Positions 34,098-44,356 of a DNA stretch of 64,000 nucleotides are shown piece after piece; position 1 is the stretch's first letter; each line of letters opens with the position of its first letter. The notes below the pieces were generated by a model. That model saw only the letters and a program-made list of their open reading frames with translations, searched no databases and had not been told where the DNA came from. Origin of the DNA: Gammaproteobacteria bacterium (GTDB taxonomy: Bacteria > Pseudomonadota > Gammaproteobacteria > Pseudomonadales > Azotimanducaceae); NCBI GenBank assembly GCA_026707945.1, contig JAPOVV010000077.1, forward strand, positions 1 to 64,000. The letters run 5' to 3'. The translations under genes were made by a program, and so were the position numbers.

Positions 34098-37000
34098 TTA
34101 CTGTTCGTATGGGTTCTCCGTAATCCGTGTAGCTCGATCAAATATGTGCAAAGTCCCTATAGAACCATCACCAAGTACGTAGTTGCGGTTTCGCACCGCA
34201 TTTTCGACGATCTTCTTGGGAGACATCGTACTAAGCCCGTCACGTAAGAATTGACCAAATCGGTCGGACTGATTTAGCTGGAACCAATCTGATATATACA
34301 AGCCAGCGTCAGATTCGTCCCATGCTACAGTGTAAACCTGACCGTCACAAAAAACATCTACCGCAGGATTTCCTTCGTTGTACGCGGAGACCGCAGTGCA
34401 ACCCTCACTCGGTTGCGGCCACTCCACATGGCTGAAAAACGGGTATGAATGAAAATCCACCGGTGACAGATAAAAAGCGCTAACTAAGTCAAGAAACTCC
34501 GGGGTTTCCCCTTCCCCTTGGTCACTAGTACTGAACACCGCCACTGAAGGCGATCGCGCTGCTACCACGAAAAGGATGCCATCGGTACCTAGAACGACGG
34601 ATGCGCTACGAAAATCTCTGTATTGATCTCTCGCCCATCGACGAACGTCATACGTCGTGTCGACCGTCAATGTACCATCGTTTGCACGCCTAAAGGTAGC
34701 GAGTCCTTCGTCGCCAGAAGCGTAAACGCGTTCTTCGTTTGAACTCAAGGCAATCGTTCGTGCTCCCTCAAGCTCGGAGGCACGAAGAAACGGAACGCGG
34801 GATCCAAAAGACGACCTCGCTCCGATCTTCTGTACGTGATCGAAGTCGCATGCTGCTCTGATCGTGTAGACATCGATTTTGTCTTCACCCAAGACGTACA
34901 TGTTTTCATTTTCGGTATCTACGAGCGCTTGGGCTGGAATTACAGCGTCGAGATCGTCCGGTACACAACGCGTTAAACGACTGGCGGCCGTGATCGGATC
35001 GGAGACCTCGAAAAAGCCATCTTGCTGCAATAGATAGAGTCTATTGCTATTCGAATCCCAATGGAGCAGAACATCATCCTGAACCTCAACGGCATCACCC
35101 ATTACGTTCAGGTAGAGCACTTTCGCTTGTTGTGTGAGCGAGCCCGTTGAATTTTCGACATAGGCGACCAATCCGTCGCTCGTGGCAACACCAAGAAGAC
35201 CAGACTCGCCGACGAGCGAGATGCTGCTAGGCTTAAAGAGATCGTCGTCCTCAATGTCGTCATCTGAACTGCTAATTTCCGCAATTCGACCTACATAACG
35301 TTGCCAAGATGGAATGTCGACCGGCGAATATGAAAACGAGAGCTCCCGATTCCAATCACCTAGCTGTGTAGAGCGTAAGGCTACTCTGACTAAGTACTCT
35401 TCTCCAGCCTCTGCGCGAATGGTGGCCTCTGCTCGGCCGCTAATTAAGTAAGAGTGGTCACTTGTCGCAAGTAACGCTGGAGACGGATCACTCCATCGAC
35501 GATAAATCGCAATTAGCCCCTGTTGACTTTCCTCCTCCAAACCAGCAGCTTCCCAATCCTGCAGAGTAAACCGCTGCCAACCGTCTGAAGCTGCTTCCCA
35601 TCGCCACCATAGCGATGAATGACCTCGTATATGACCGAATTCATCAAACGATGTAGAAGCAAAAGAGTGGTCAGCCGTAATCGTACCGGTTGTACCGGTG
35701 AGTACGTCTGGGGAACTGAATAAGTCGTTCGATGGCAAAGGACCCCACGATACACTCCGTCCCATCTCGCCACCGTCGACATCCGCAAACATTGAGTCCG
35801 CTCGATACCCTGAAGAAATCCAGTACTGAAGTCCTTCGCGTGTACTGATATTCAACGTCGCGCCATCCGTGACGAACTCTAGATCGGTCAACGATGTCCC
35901 TGCGAACGCGGCGAGTTTGCCGAGTCCAGTACCGTTCAATCGAAATACATAGCTTCCAGCGGAAGGTGGTGTCCAGCGCCACCAGCTCGTACCGACACCC
36001 GTCCTTACATCTTCGTTCGGTTCAACGGTTCTAGCATCAAACGAATCTATGGACGCTTCTCCGGTTGCACCGTCGATGGTCGTCGCGTAGCGCATCATGT
36101 CGTTATCCGCGAAACCGAACCTTGGCATGCTGACGCGTCGCCAAGACAGTCGATAGTCAGGCACGAGCCGCTCAGCAGAGTCCAACACGACAATTTGATA
36201 TTCGCGATCCGCTGCCGCTTCGAACTGGCTGTCGCGATAGGCACTCGGCATAGTCGAAACACGGCGCAAAGTAGTTGTGTTCGTACCATCAAATACAAAC
36301 ACTCTCAATCCCGGCGTAACATCAAATTCAAATCGGCCAGCTTCAGGAGCAACCCAGCTAAACCACGTTGACGCGCCTACGGATTCGATACCATAGAACT
36401 CGAAATTTTCAAGCGACGCACGATAGTTTGTTCCAGCTACCACACCCCGGTTGCCGGATAGCGACTTGCGATTTTCAAAATCATCGTTTTCAGGTCGGCC
36501 CCCAGCATGTTGATTCCAAGTCAGTTGCAATGAAGGTCGTACCGGTGCTTCCGTCCATATCTGGACTAAGTAAGTCTCGCCAGATTCCGCTATGAATTCC
36601 GTAAAGCCTTCTTGTGCGGAGACACGGTTCGAATCTAAAGGGGTCTGTCCTTCGTACACAGCGAGCCAGGTACCTACACTATCCGCCTCTGGACTAACGC
36701 GAATTTGATACGGTCCGGATCTTTCCGCTTCAATCAAGAACCAAACGCTGCCGTGGCGTGCATAACTTTGCATTTCTGGATCGAAATTTCGCTGATTGAG
36801 GCTATCGTCAGAAAAGAACTTCTTCACACCGATACCTTCTTCTTCCACGCGTAGCATCGGCTCACCGGGTTCACGTGTTGCAAGTAAAAGATCGAGAGGA
36901 GCTTCGCCCGTTTCACCTGCCATTAATCTAGCGTTCGCGATTGAATCGTTCACTGGCCGAATCGCCTGAATGGTAGATTCGGTGCCTTCGGGTAGCACAT

Positions 37001-39566
37001 CGATCGAAATCATCCCCGAATCCGCGTTCCAAGATGAGGCGATGAAGAAAAGCGTATGACTCTCCGTCGCCACCCCTCGTGGAAGAGCTAAAGTCACGCG
37101 TTTTCGATCGCCGACGCCCACTTCACCTAGTGGCACGGTCACACCGACCGGCGTATCGATCACGGTCCTCTCTGTATCTCTGCGTACTACGTAACTTGAC
37201 GGTAGCCAATGTGCTTCCGTGTATCCATCGCAACCAGTTCCGGATTCGCTTCTACAGACCATATGCAAGGTCGTTCCTGCCGAAAGAAAACCGTCGGTGC
37301 TCACTTCCAAATCGACCTTGAATGAGCTGCCGGCTTCGATAGTCCTTGTCTGTTCTTCCGCACTAACGGTCAGTGTTGGAGTATCCGTGCGAGAAATAGT
37401 TGTCCAAGCAATCCCAGCATGCACTGAATCTGGAAAATCGTTCGCTGCGACGATTCTCAATGTGTATGAACCAGGCTCTGGGTCTTTTACGACAATCCAC
37501 TCCACATTGTCAATTTGCGAGGTCGACGCGAATTCACCACAAGCCAACGCGCCGCAATCGCCATCCTTGTCCATAAATAGATCTAAGTTCGCGACCACCG
37601 TAGAAGGCGCGATCGTTTCGTTAGGCGACTCGGTCCAAGTTAACACGACGTCAAGTCTGGCGGTGTCGTCGGGTATTTCGATTTCGTATTCGTAGCTCCC
37701 ACCGGTCTCTACTGCCCCGTGGTCACCCCCATGCGACCAATGACCCTCAGCACTATCTCGAATCGCGGTACTTGCCGAAACTAAGCCTAAGCCGTACTCT
37801 TCGTTAAACACACCCGGACCATCGGTATTCGTAAGCGGGAATTCCTTTTGACCAAGTAATCGAGAAGGCTTTACCGCGCTCGACATCAGCCGCGCTTTTG
37901 CATACGCTGGAGCGTTGTGAAATTCTGGGTTCTGGTCCATGAGCAATGCGGCCACCCCGGCGACTGCAGGTGCAGCCATACTTGTACCTCGGTACCGTAC
38001 GTATGACTTTGTTGAACTGTTTCCTTTCGCTGAAACGATGGCAGAACCCGTCCCGACGACATGGGGATTGAGACGCCCATCGGCCGTCGGACCGTGACTA
38101 CTGAAACCGGCGACCACACCCGCGTCCGTTACCGCGCCGACTGCGAGAACGTTCTTAGCCGTTGCCTCATTCGACGTACCGTTCGATCCATCGTTACCCG
38201 CAGCGAGAACAAGCAACTGAGAACCGTTTACAACGACGGCGTCGATATTCCGATTTGACGCTCCTCGCCCGTCACGTTCCCCCGGTCCGCCTAAACTCAT
38301 GTTCATGACTAACGGTCTGATCGCTTCGGTTTGTCGTCCGTCCCATTCGCACGCAGTCTCACCGAGAAGATAGCGAATACCGTTTGCTACCGTAACTGAG
38401 TTGCCAGATCCGTTGCGATCTAAAACCTTTGCGATCCGAATGTGCTGGATCGAAGGTGCCATACCCGCAAATTGCGATTGCACTGAACCGCTTCCAGCGA
38501 TGATGCCAGTAACGTGAGTTCCGTGACCACCGAAATCCGACCAGAGGTCAAATTGGCCGTCGCCACTATCGTCAGGAAAGAAATTCCCGCCGCAAACGCT
38601 GGTACGATCGGTCGAAATATCGCCATGCGCGATGTTTAAGCCGGTATCGACGATACCGACAGCGACAGATTCGCCGGTGACGCCGGAAAAAGTGCCGGTG
38701 GTTGCGTCATATGTGCGTACACCATCTACGCCCATCGCGGGGACAGCGGTATCCAGAAGAACCTGAAAGATTTCAACAGGCTCGATGGAAACTACATAGT
38801 CGAAACCTGCTAGCTTTGGAATCGCATGCACTTGGACGTTGGCTGAATAGGTGCGAGCGTAAGGCAACCATTCGCCTACCACCACTCCATTCGCTTCAAG
38901 ATTAGAACGCCACGTACCGTTTGTATCCTCCTCTATCAAACCAATCAGTAAGGGTATCTCCGTCGACGCGGTCTGCATTAATGAAGCGAGTTTCGGCGAG
39001 ATCTTCTCTTCAGGAGGCTGAATGCCTAGTCCTATGACGCCGGGCTCGACAATAAGTGCCTCGATGGTGGCTCGAGAATGAGGTAAACGGACACGTGCAA
39101 ATTCACCGGCAAAACCTATCACATGAACACCCGCGTTCTGCCACTGCGCACTCAATTGGTCGCGATCAAATCCTTGTGCTATCTGAATCCATCCAAACGC
39201 CCATTCGCGTCCTTCCTTTTCTGCAGTTGCCAAGATTCGCTCAACGGCAACTGAGCTGTCAAGCCAACTATGCCGGATCTTTGGCTCGATTTTCGGTATT
39301 TGGTATGTGCCTTTTCGAAAGTTCTTAAATTCGACGCTTCTCGCATGCGGAAGAGTGTCAATGTTCGTAATCGAATCAGCGTTTCTAGGGACGAAGGCAT
39401 TCGAGGCTCGCAGTGCACTTACCTCTTCGTTGCGAGCCAGCGCTTTGGTTAGGGATTCGTTCTTCGAGCGACTAGCCTCAACCTCAATCGATGGCTCTCC
39501 GATATCGAGCACCAACGCCAGGATCAATATTCCAAATGCGAGTACGGCCGCGATCCGTGTGCTCAT
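34098..39566 (-). CDS. Very large secreted subtilisin-like serine protease (S8)
   Basis: 1822 aa. An N-terminal signal/anchor segment (about 5-22) is followed by a prodomain (to about 270) and the peptidase S8 domain (about 295-600) with D307 in GIVDTGLN, H348 in GGHGTHVTG, oxyanion N458 in AAGNDG and S529 in GTSMAAPAVAG, all intact. Beyond 620 come beta-rich domains of PPC type, each ending in patterns like YQIRVSPEA, and a C-terminal beta-propeller-like region (about 1420-1800) with repeated segments (LFVVAARSPSVAVFS). Ribosome site AGGAGA is seven bases before ATG. Probably a surface or exported protease for peptide acquisition. Confidence 0.9.
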   Translation of the reverse strand: MSTRIAAVLAFGILILALVLDIGEPSIEVEASRSKNESLTKALARNEEVSALRASNAFVPRNADSITNIDTLPHARSVEFKNFRKGTYQIPKIEPKIRHSWLDSSVAVERILATAEKEGREWAFGWIQIAQGFDRDQLSAQWQNAGVHVIGFAGEFARVRLPHSRATIEALIVEPGVIGLGIQPPEEKISPKLASLMQTASTEIPLLIGLIEEDTNGTWRSNLEANGVVVGEWLPYARTYSANVQVHAIPKLAGFDYVVSIEPVEIFQVLLDTAVPAMGVDGVRTYDATTGTFSGVTGESVAVGIVDTGLNIAHGDISTDRTSVCGGNFFPDDSGDGQFDLWSDFGGHGTHVTGIIAGSGSVQSQFAGMAPSIQHIRIAKVLDRNGSGNSVTVANGIRYLLGETACEWDGRQTEAIRPLVMNMSLGGPGERDGRGASNRNIDAVVVNGSQLLVLAAGNDGSNGTSNEATAKNVLAVGAVTDAGVVAGFSSHGPTADGRLNPHVVGTGSAIVSAKGNSSTKSYVRYRGTSMAAPAVAGVAALLMDQNPEFHNAPAYAKARLMSSAVKPSRLLGQKEFPLTNTDGPGVFNEEYGLGLVSASTAIRDSAEGHWSHGGDHGAVETGGSYEYEIEIPDDTARLDVVLTWTESPNETIAPSTVVANLDLFMDKDGDCGALACGEFASTSQIDNVEWIVVKDPEPGSYTLRIVAANDFPDSVHAGIAWTTISRTDTPTLTVSAEEQTRTIEAGSSFKVDLEVSTDGFLSAGTTLHMVCRSESGTGCDGYTEAHWLPSSYVVRRDTERTVIDTPVGVTVPLGEVGVGDRKRVTLALPRGVATESHTLFFIASSWNADSGMISIDVLPEGTESTIQAIRPVNDSIANARLMAGETGEAPLDLLLATREPGEPMLRVEEEGIGVKKFFSDDSLNQRNFDPEMQSYARHGSVWFLIEAERSGPYQIRVSPEADSVGTWLAVYEGQTPLDSNRVSAQEGFTEFIAESGETYLVQIWTEAPVRPSLQLTWNQHAGGRPENDDFENRKSLSGNRGVVAGTNYRASLENFEFYGIESVGASTWFSWVAPEAGRFEFDVTPGLRVFVFDGTNTTTLRRVSTMPSAYRDSQFEAAADREYQIVVLDSAERLVPDYRLSWRRVSMPRFGFADNDMMRYATTIDGATGEASIDSFDARTVEPNEDVRTGVGTSWWRWTPPSAGSYVFRLNGTGLGKLAAFAGTSLTDLEFVTDGATLNISTREGLQYWISSGYRADSMFADVDGGEMGRSVSWGPLPSNDLFSSPDVLTGTTGTITADHSFASTSFDEFGHIRGHSSLWWRWEAASDGWQRFTLQDWEAAGLEEESQQGLIAIYRRWSDPSPALLATSDHSYLISGRAEATIRAEAGEEYLVRVALRSTQLGDWNRELSFSYSPVDIPSWQRYVGRIAEISSSDDDIEDDDLFKPSSISLVGESGLLGVATSDGLVAYVENSTGSLTQQAKVLYLNVMGDAVEVQDDVLLHWDSNSNRLYLLQQDGFFEVSDPITAASRLTRCVPDDLDAVIPAQALVDTENENMYVLGEDKIDVYTIRAACDFDHVQKIGARSSFGSRVPFLRASELEGARTIALSSNEERVYASGDEGLATFRRANDGTLTVDTTYDVRRWARDQYRDFRSASVVLGTDGILFVVAARSPSVAVFSTSDQGEGETPEFLDLVSAFYLSPVDFHSYPFFSHVEWPQPSEGCTAVSAYNEGNPAVDVFCDGQVYTVAWDESDAGLYISDWFQLNQSDRFGQFLRDGLSTMSPKKIVENAVRNRNYVLGDGSIGTLHIFDRATRITENPYEQ

Positions 39567-39961
39567 GTTTATGATCTCCTAGAAACTTTCGGCAAACCCT
39601 GTGTCGAAGAACCTTAAAAATATGAGAAAAACATCTACATCATACACGATTTTCGACAAAAATTTACTTCTAAAAATGTCATTTCTTAAATTCTTGTGGT
39701 GTGGCTTCGTAAGCAGCGCGACGTGCTTGAAAACATCTGGTTTCGCCACAGTCTGCAACACTTCGTACACTACATTCAACTAACGTGATTGGACAATATC
39801 CATGATCCGATTCGTTTGAGGCTTACAGATTGACTACCGTCCAATCCTGCACGTGTGAAATTGCTTCACACACAACGACACGCCGCCATCGCTCACAGAC
39901 GAAGGTGAGTAACACCTTCGTCTACGAGCTTAACGACGCTTCCCTAGAAAGCAGAATGAGG
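39567..39961. other. Intergenic region with tandem hairpins
   Basis: 395 bp. Two perfect hairpins lie at 39853-39871 (GTGTGAA, loop ATTGC, TTCACAC) and 39897-39923 (AGACGAAGGTG, loop AGTAA, CACCTTCGTCT). They sit just past the 3' end of the aminomethyltransferase gene and probably end that operon or protect the mRNA; no T-run follows. The part at 39579-39779 is A+T-rich and holds only an unconvincing frame. Confidence 0.6.
39897..39923 (-). terminator. Perfect 11-bp hairpin downstream of the aminomethyltransferase gene
   Basis: AGACGAAGGTG / CACCTTCGTCT around AGTAA. Located 39 bp past the stop at 39962 on the minus strand. The lack of a downstream T-run makes it an atypical terminator. Confidence 0.5.
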
Positions 39962-41125
39962 TTACGCTGATAGCTTTCGGCTAGGTACTGACTTTCTCGG
40001 ATCAAAGAAAGGTACGGCGGCTGTCTTGCCCGGAGCAGTTCCATGCAACGTCGTCACTTCGATCGCGTTGCCAGGTTCAGACAGTTCGATGGGCACCCAA
40101 ACATAACCAATGTTTCGTTGCATGCGAGGCGACCAGAGAATCAAGGTGACCTTTCCGATTTCTTCACCATTCCGATAAATCGGCTGGATATCCGGACAAC
40201 TCGGGATTTCGTCCTCAGCGTCTAGTATGACACCCACAAGTTTCTGACTTACACCTTCTTCCTTAATCCGCATCAGCGCGTCTTTACCGATGTAATCAGC
40301 GCTTTGGTCATCCACCAACCGTTCGAAACCCATGATCTCATAAGGGTTGTTTTCGATCGTCAAATCCGCGCCATAACGGAAAATACCGGCTTCCACCCGC
40401 CGAATCTGCGAGGGGGCGATCGGTTTTATTCCATACGGTTGCCCCACTTCCATGATGCGCTCGTACATTTCTTCGCCTCGACTAGGGTCGCATAAGTAAA
40501 TCTCGTAACCAATCTCGGCGCTCCACCCTGTCCGGCTAATGACCACGGGAATACCGTCGAGATCGGTCTGCAACGTCCAGTAATAACGAATCTTTCTCAC
40601 TGCGTCTCCGAACAGTTCGACCATGACGTCCAACGATTTCGGACCTTGAACCTGCACCGGATAGATTTCTGGTTCTCGGACTGTTACGTTCAATCCACAT
40701 CCAACGGAATAGCCGCGTGCCCATAGACCTGCATCTGAATCGGACAATGCAAGCCACCATCGGTTTTCCTCTAACCGCAACAAGACGGGTTCATTGACAA
40801 TACCGCCGTCCTCTGCCATGATCAGAACGTATTTGCCTTGTCCGATAGCACACTTGGTCAGATCGCGGCAAGTTAGTCGATTCGTGAATTCAGATGCGTC
40901 CGGACCCGTGATCTCAACGATGCGCTCGACACTGACATCCCAAAGCGTCACATCCTCGGTCAGTGCTCGATAATCTTCAAGCGGACCGTTGTAGTAATTG
41001 GGGATGTACATATGGTTGTAAATACCCCACGACGTGCACCCATGGCGGCGGGTGGATTCAAAAAATGGGGACTTGCGATATCGTGGTCCCATTTGGAACT
41101 CGAATTTCGTCAAAATTTCACTCAT
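39962..41125 (-). CDS. DmdA-like / GcvT family aminomethyltransferase
   Basis: 387 aa from ATG 41125 (AGGAG nine bases upstream); an in-frame TTG at 41134 is closer to the Shine-Dalgarno and less likely. The blocks TSWGIYNHMYIPNYY, VTLWDVSVERIVEITG, LTCRDLTKCAIGQGKY and WWLALSDSDAGLWARG parallel the DMSP demethylase DmdA, a THF-dependent GcvT relative. It could demethylate DMSP, or take formaldehyde-level carbon from the FAD fusion enzyme upstream. Adjacent to that enzyme with 46 bp between, so co-transcribed. DmdA versus paralogue cannot be decided by eye. Confidence 0.75.
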   Translation of the reverse strand: MSEILTKFEFQMGPRYRKSPFFESTRRHGCTSWGIYNHMYIPNYYNGPLEDYRALTEDVTLWDVSVERIVEITGPDASEFTNRLTCRDLTKCAIGQGKYVLIMAEDGGIVNEPVLLRLEENRWWLALSDSDAGLWARGYSVGCGLNVTVREPEIYPVQVQGPKSLDVMVELFGDAVRKIRYYWTLQTDLDGIPVVISRTGWSAEIGYEIYLCDPSRGEEMYERIMEVGQPYGIKPIAPSQIRRVEAGIFRYGADLTIENNPYEIMGFERLVDDQSADYIGKDALMRIKEEGVSQKLVGVILDAEDEIPSCPDIQPIYRNGEEIGKVTLILWSPRMQRNIGYVWVPIELSEPGNAIEVTTLHGTAPGKTAAVPFFDPRKSVPSRKLSA

Positions 41126-41171
41126 GCCAGTCAACTCCTCTCCTATGCAGCGTCACAGCACGTTTGGTGGG

Positions 41172-43598
41172 TTATGCTCTCAACCTTTCGTTCCGAGGGT
41201 CATAGAGCGGGTCGGAGACGACTTGCGCCGTACATCGACGACCTAGTATTGATATTTCAAGATTTGTATTTGGTGCGGCAAATTCAGGCTCAACAAATGC
41301 GAACGCGATACTCCGTTCAACCGCGTGCCCGTATGCACCGCTAGTAGTTAATCCAATTAAGCGTCCATCGGCATATACAGGCTCGTTGCCATGTGCGTCT
41401 GCATCGACAGCATCAACCGAGAGGTACACCAAGCGACTTTCCGTGTTGCCGTTCCGGGTCCGTTCGATCACGACGTCTTTACCTATGAACGGACTATCGA
41501 AGTCAACGAACCTTTCCATCCCAGCTTCGATCGGTGTGAGTTCCGTCGTTAGTTCCAAGCCCCATGCTCGATACGCTTTTTCCATTCGAAGCGCGTCCAT
41601 GGCGTAGAGACCAAAATCTGCTATACCGAACCGCTCACCGGACTTCATCAGCGCGCCATAAAGCGTTTCCATATCCGACATCGCATGGTGGAGTTCCCAA
41701 CCGAGTTCACCGACGTACGATACACGGATCCCACGCGCACGCACACCTGCAACCTCGATCTCTTGGCCCGATAGCCAAGGAAACGCAGCAGAACTAAGGT
41801 CAGCATCCGTAAGCTCAGCGAGCAGCTCGCGTGACCGAGGACCTGTTACTAGTAGAGTTCCATAGTCCTCAGTGACGTCATTGATGTCGACTTGCTCCTC
41901 TTCACGTCGATGTTGCATCAGCCAATCGTGGTCGTGGATACGTGCAACGGCTGCCGAAAGTAGATAAAAACGGTGAGCATCAAAACGAGTTACGGTAAAT
42001 TCGCTTTCAATGCCCCCAAGATCGGTTAGCGCATGTGCAAGTGTGACTCGACCTTTACGAGGAACTCGATTCGCCAGTACCCGGTCGAGAAATCCTTCCG
42101 CGTCGATGCCCGTCACATCGAACTTGCTAAATGCGGAAAGATCGATCACGCCGACTCGCTCACGGACTGCTTTGCATTCTTCACTAACTGTCTCGAAGTA
42201 GTTCATGCGTCGATGGCCGTAGCTTTCCTCGACCCCAGGGGGCGCAAACCATTTCGGCCGCTCCCAACCAAATGTCTCGGCGAAGACTGCACCGCGATGC
42301 GCGAGCTTGTCGTAGATCGGCGTTGTTCGAACGGGACGCCCGGCTTCACGATATTCGCCTGGATAGTGCACCTGGTACATCTGGTGGTACTCGTCCACCG
42401 CTTTCGCTATGCCGTAGTTACCGACCGACCACGAGCCGAAACGCCTTGCTTCCATCTCACGTACGTTAATTTCGGTCTGACCATGCGTCATCCATTGCGC
42501 GAGATATTTGCCGGCACCTGGTCCTTGGGTGATGCCAATACCTGCGCCACAGCACATCCAAAAGTTCGCTAAACCGGGTGCGGGACCGATGAGAAAGCCA
42601 CCATCGGGCGTATGTGTGATCGGACCACTGACAACTCTCTTAATGCCAGCGTTTTCGAAAACGGGGACGCGTCGTCCAGCTGACTCCAGCCAGGGGATCA
42701 ATCGTTCGATATCCGGTGGCAGTAGTTCGGCGTCGAAGGACCAATCAATTCCATCGAGTGCCCACGGTTGAGCACCTTCGGTTTCATACGGACCAATGAT
42801 CAACCCTTGGCGCTCCTGCCGGTAGTAACAAGACGCACGAGGATCACGAACGACTGGAATTTCACGTTCGAGCGACTTCACCGCATCGAGGTCTTCGGTC
42901 ACCAGGTATTGGTGAACCATGTTGACGATCGGAACCTCTAGTCCAACCATCGCCCCTATTTGAGGAGCGAATCCGCCTGCCGCATTGACAACATGCTCAG
43001 CGACGATGGTGCCTTTTTCGGTGATAACATCCCATTCGCCGTTCGAACGTCGCTTGATGTCAACGACCCGATTACGGACGTAGATGTCAGCGCCGCCTTG
43101 TCGGGCACCGGCCGCCATCGCCATGGTGCTGCTCGCTGGGTCCGTATGTCCGTCACCCGGCGTATACGCTCCTAGCAGTACCCCTTCAGTATTCAGAAGC
43201 GGATGCAATTCCGAAATTTCTGCGGGACTGATTAAATGACACTCAGCGCCGACGCAATTAAGTACACCTTGTACGTAGTGAAACCAGTCGACCTCATCCT
43301 GAGTCGTCGCGAGACGAATCGAACCGCAACCGTGCCATCCGGTTGTCTGACCGACTTCTGCCTCGAGACGCTGGTACAGCTGCGACGTATACAGATGCAC
43401 CTTTGCCATGTTGAGGCTGCCGATGAAATGGGGTATCAATCCAGCCGCGTGCCATGTCGAGCCAGATGTTAGCTCACCTTTATCCAAAAGCACCACATCT
43501 GACCATCCTTCTTTGGTCAGGTGGTACAGCAGACCGACGCCCATCACGCCACCGCCGACGACGGCTACACGAGCGTGCGATTTCACCGACGAATCCAA
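41172..43598 (-). CDS. FAD oxidoreductase-GcvT fusion (dimethylglycine/sarcosine dehydrogenase family)
   Basis: 808 aa from TTG 43598 (GTG 43586 possible). An N-terminal DAO-type FAD domain has GGGVMG at 15-20 and the His of SGSTWHAAG at 50, the covalent-flavin position of dimethylglycine dehydrogenase. Residues about 365-430 form the FAO_M-like link (YFETVSEECKAVRERVGVID) and the rest is an aminomethyltransferase domain (GELGWELHHAMSDMETLY, FIGKDVVIE). The enzyme oxidatively removes methyl groups from N-methylated amines, passing C1 units to THF. Upstream of the DmdA-like gene in the same operon. Confidence 0.9.
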   Translation of the reverse strand: MDSSVKSHARVAVVGGGVMGVGLLYHLTKEGWSDVVLLDKGELTSGSTWHAAGLIPHFIGSLNMAKVHLYTSQLYQRLEAEVGQTTGWHGCGSIRLATTQDEVDWFHYVQGVLNCVGAECHLISPAEISELHPLLNTEGVLLGAYTPGDGHTDPASSTMAMAAGARQGGADIYVRNRVVDIKRRSNGEWDVITEKGTIVAEHVVNAAGGFAPQIGAMVGLEVPIVNMVHQYLVTEDLDAVKSLEREIPVVRDPRASCYYRQERQGLIIGPYETEGAQPWALDGIDWSFDAELLPPDIERLIPWLESAGRRVPVFENAGIKRVVSGPITHTPDGGFLIGPAPGLANFWMCCGAGIGITQGPGAGKYLAQWMTHGQTEINVREMEARRFGSWSVGNYGIAKAVDEYHQMYQVHYPGEYREAGRPVRTTPIYDKLAHRGAVFAETFGWERPKWFAPPGVEESYGHRRMNYFETVSEECKAVRERVGVIDLSAFSKFDVTGIDAEGFLDRVLANRVPRKGRVTLAHALTDLGGIESEFTVTRFDAHRFYLLSAAVARIHDHDWLMQHRREEEQVDINDVTEDYGTLLVTGPRSRELLAELTDADLSSAAFPWLSGQEIEVAGVRARGIRVSYVGELGWELHHAMSDMETLYGALMKSGERFGIADFGLYAMDALRMEKAYRAWGLELTTELTPIEAGMERFVDFDSPFIGKDVVIERTRNGNTESRLVYLSVDAVDADAHGNEPVYADGRLIGLTTSGAYGHAVERSIAFAFVEPEFAAPNTNLEISILGRRCTAQVVSDPLYDPRNERLRA

Positions 43599-43899
43599 GT
43601 CGTCAACAATTCCGGCCTCACGAACGACTCCTCTTCAGTAGCCTCTCTTCCCCTTCGTGAGCTCAACGCTCGAGCCGCGAGAACGCTGCGTAGATTGTAG
43701 TTAGAAAATTTCTCGACGCCACCCATTTTGTAGCTGTTTTTTCTTGTGAATTTCCGCGCTCACGAACCCGCCTAAATTAGTGCGCAGTGACACTACATCA
43801 ACGATCGAAACGTCGCCTCAAGTCCATTTGCACGTCGCCTGTGAAATCGTTAAATAACTGTATGTAGCGACATTTACTTACCACGTTAGACTCGGTGCC
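43599..43899. other. Intergenic region, 301 bp
   Basis: Promoter region shared by the minus-strand dehydrogenase fusion and the plus-strand lipoprotein. No conserved repeats or hairpins seen. Confidence 0.4.
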
Positions 43900-44223
43900 A
43901 TGAAGTTCGTCAATATGAAGCTAAACGTTCTTGTTCCTTTCATCGTGGTCACACTCGTCTCGTTAGGGTGTAGTACTTTGGATCCTGAGTCACAATCCGA
44001 TCAAGGCGTGACCGAGGCTGAAAACGTCATAGAAATCGAGTGTGGCGCACGAACGTTTGAAGTACAGATCGACAAGTTGACGCCCGAACAAGAAGAGCAA
44101 CTAGAAGAATTTAAAACTCGCTGTCGAATTGACAACGTGGCTTACAAACTAAGAACGCCGTCCGGCATAACCCGGACGTACGAAAAACACGAGATTAAGC
44201 CGAAAAAGCCTACGGGACGCTAA
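43900..44223 (+). CDS. Small secreted or lipoprotein-like protein
   Basis: 107 aa, or 102 aa from the second ATG (43915), which places a short basic start (MKLN) before a hydrophobic stretch (VLVPFIVVTLVSLG) and a Cys at the expected lipobox place (VSLGC). The -3 residue is Ser rather than Leu, so the lipobox is imperfect. The mature part is acidic, then basic (KHEIKPKKPTGR), with a second Cys pair (ECGARTF, TRCRID). Function unknown. Confidence 0.6.
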   Translation: MKFVNMKLNVLVPFIVVTLVSLGCSTLDPESQSDQGVTEAENVIEIECGARTFEVQIDKLTPEQEEQLEEFKTRCRIDNVAYKLRTPSGITRTYEKHEIKPKKPTGR

Positions 44224-44356
44224 TCCGCCAAATCGTTGAGCCCGGATTGGTGATAGGACCGACCGAAGCGACTAGGTGCGCAAACGTCGCTGATAGTCGC
44301 TAAAGTTCGACCGAACTTCATCTTCTAAGTTGCTATAGGCGATCGAGCTTTGAAGC

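Noticed and set aside
39579-39779. 66-codon A+T-rich frame upstream of the subtilase
   Set aside because: TTG start, no ribosome site, composition of non-coding DNA.
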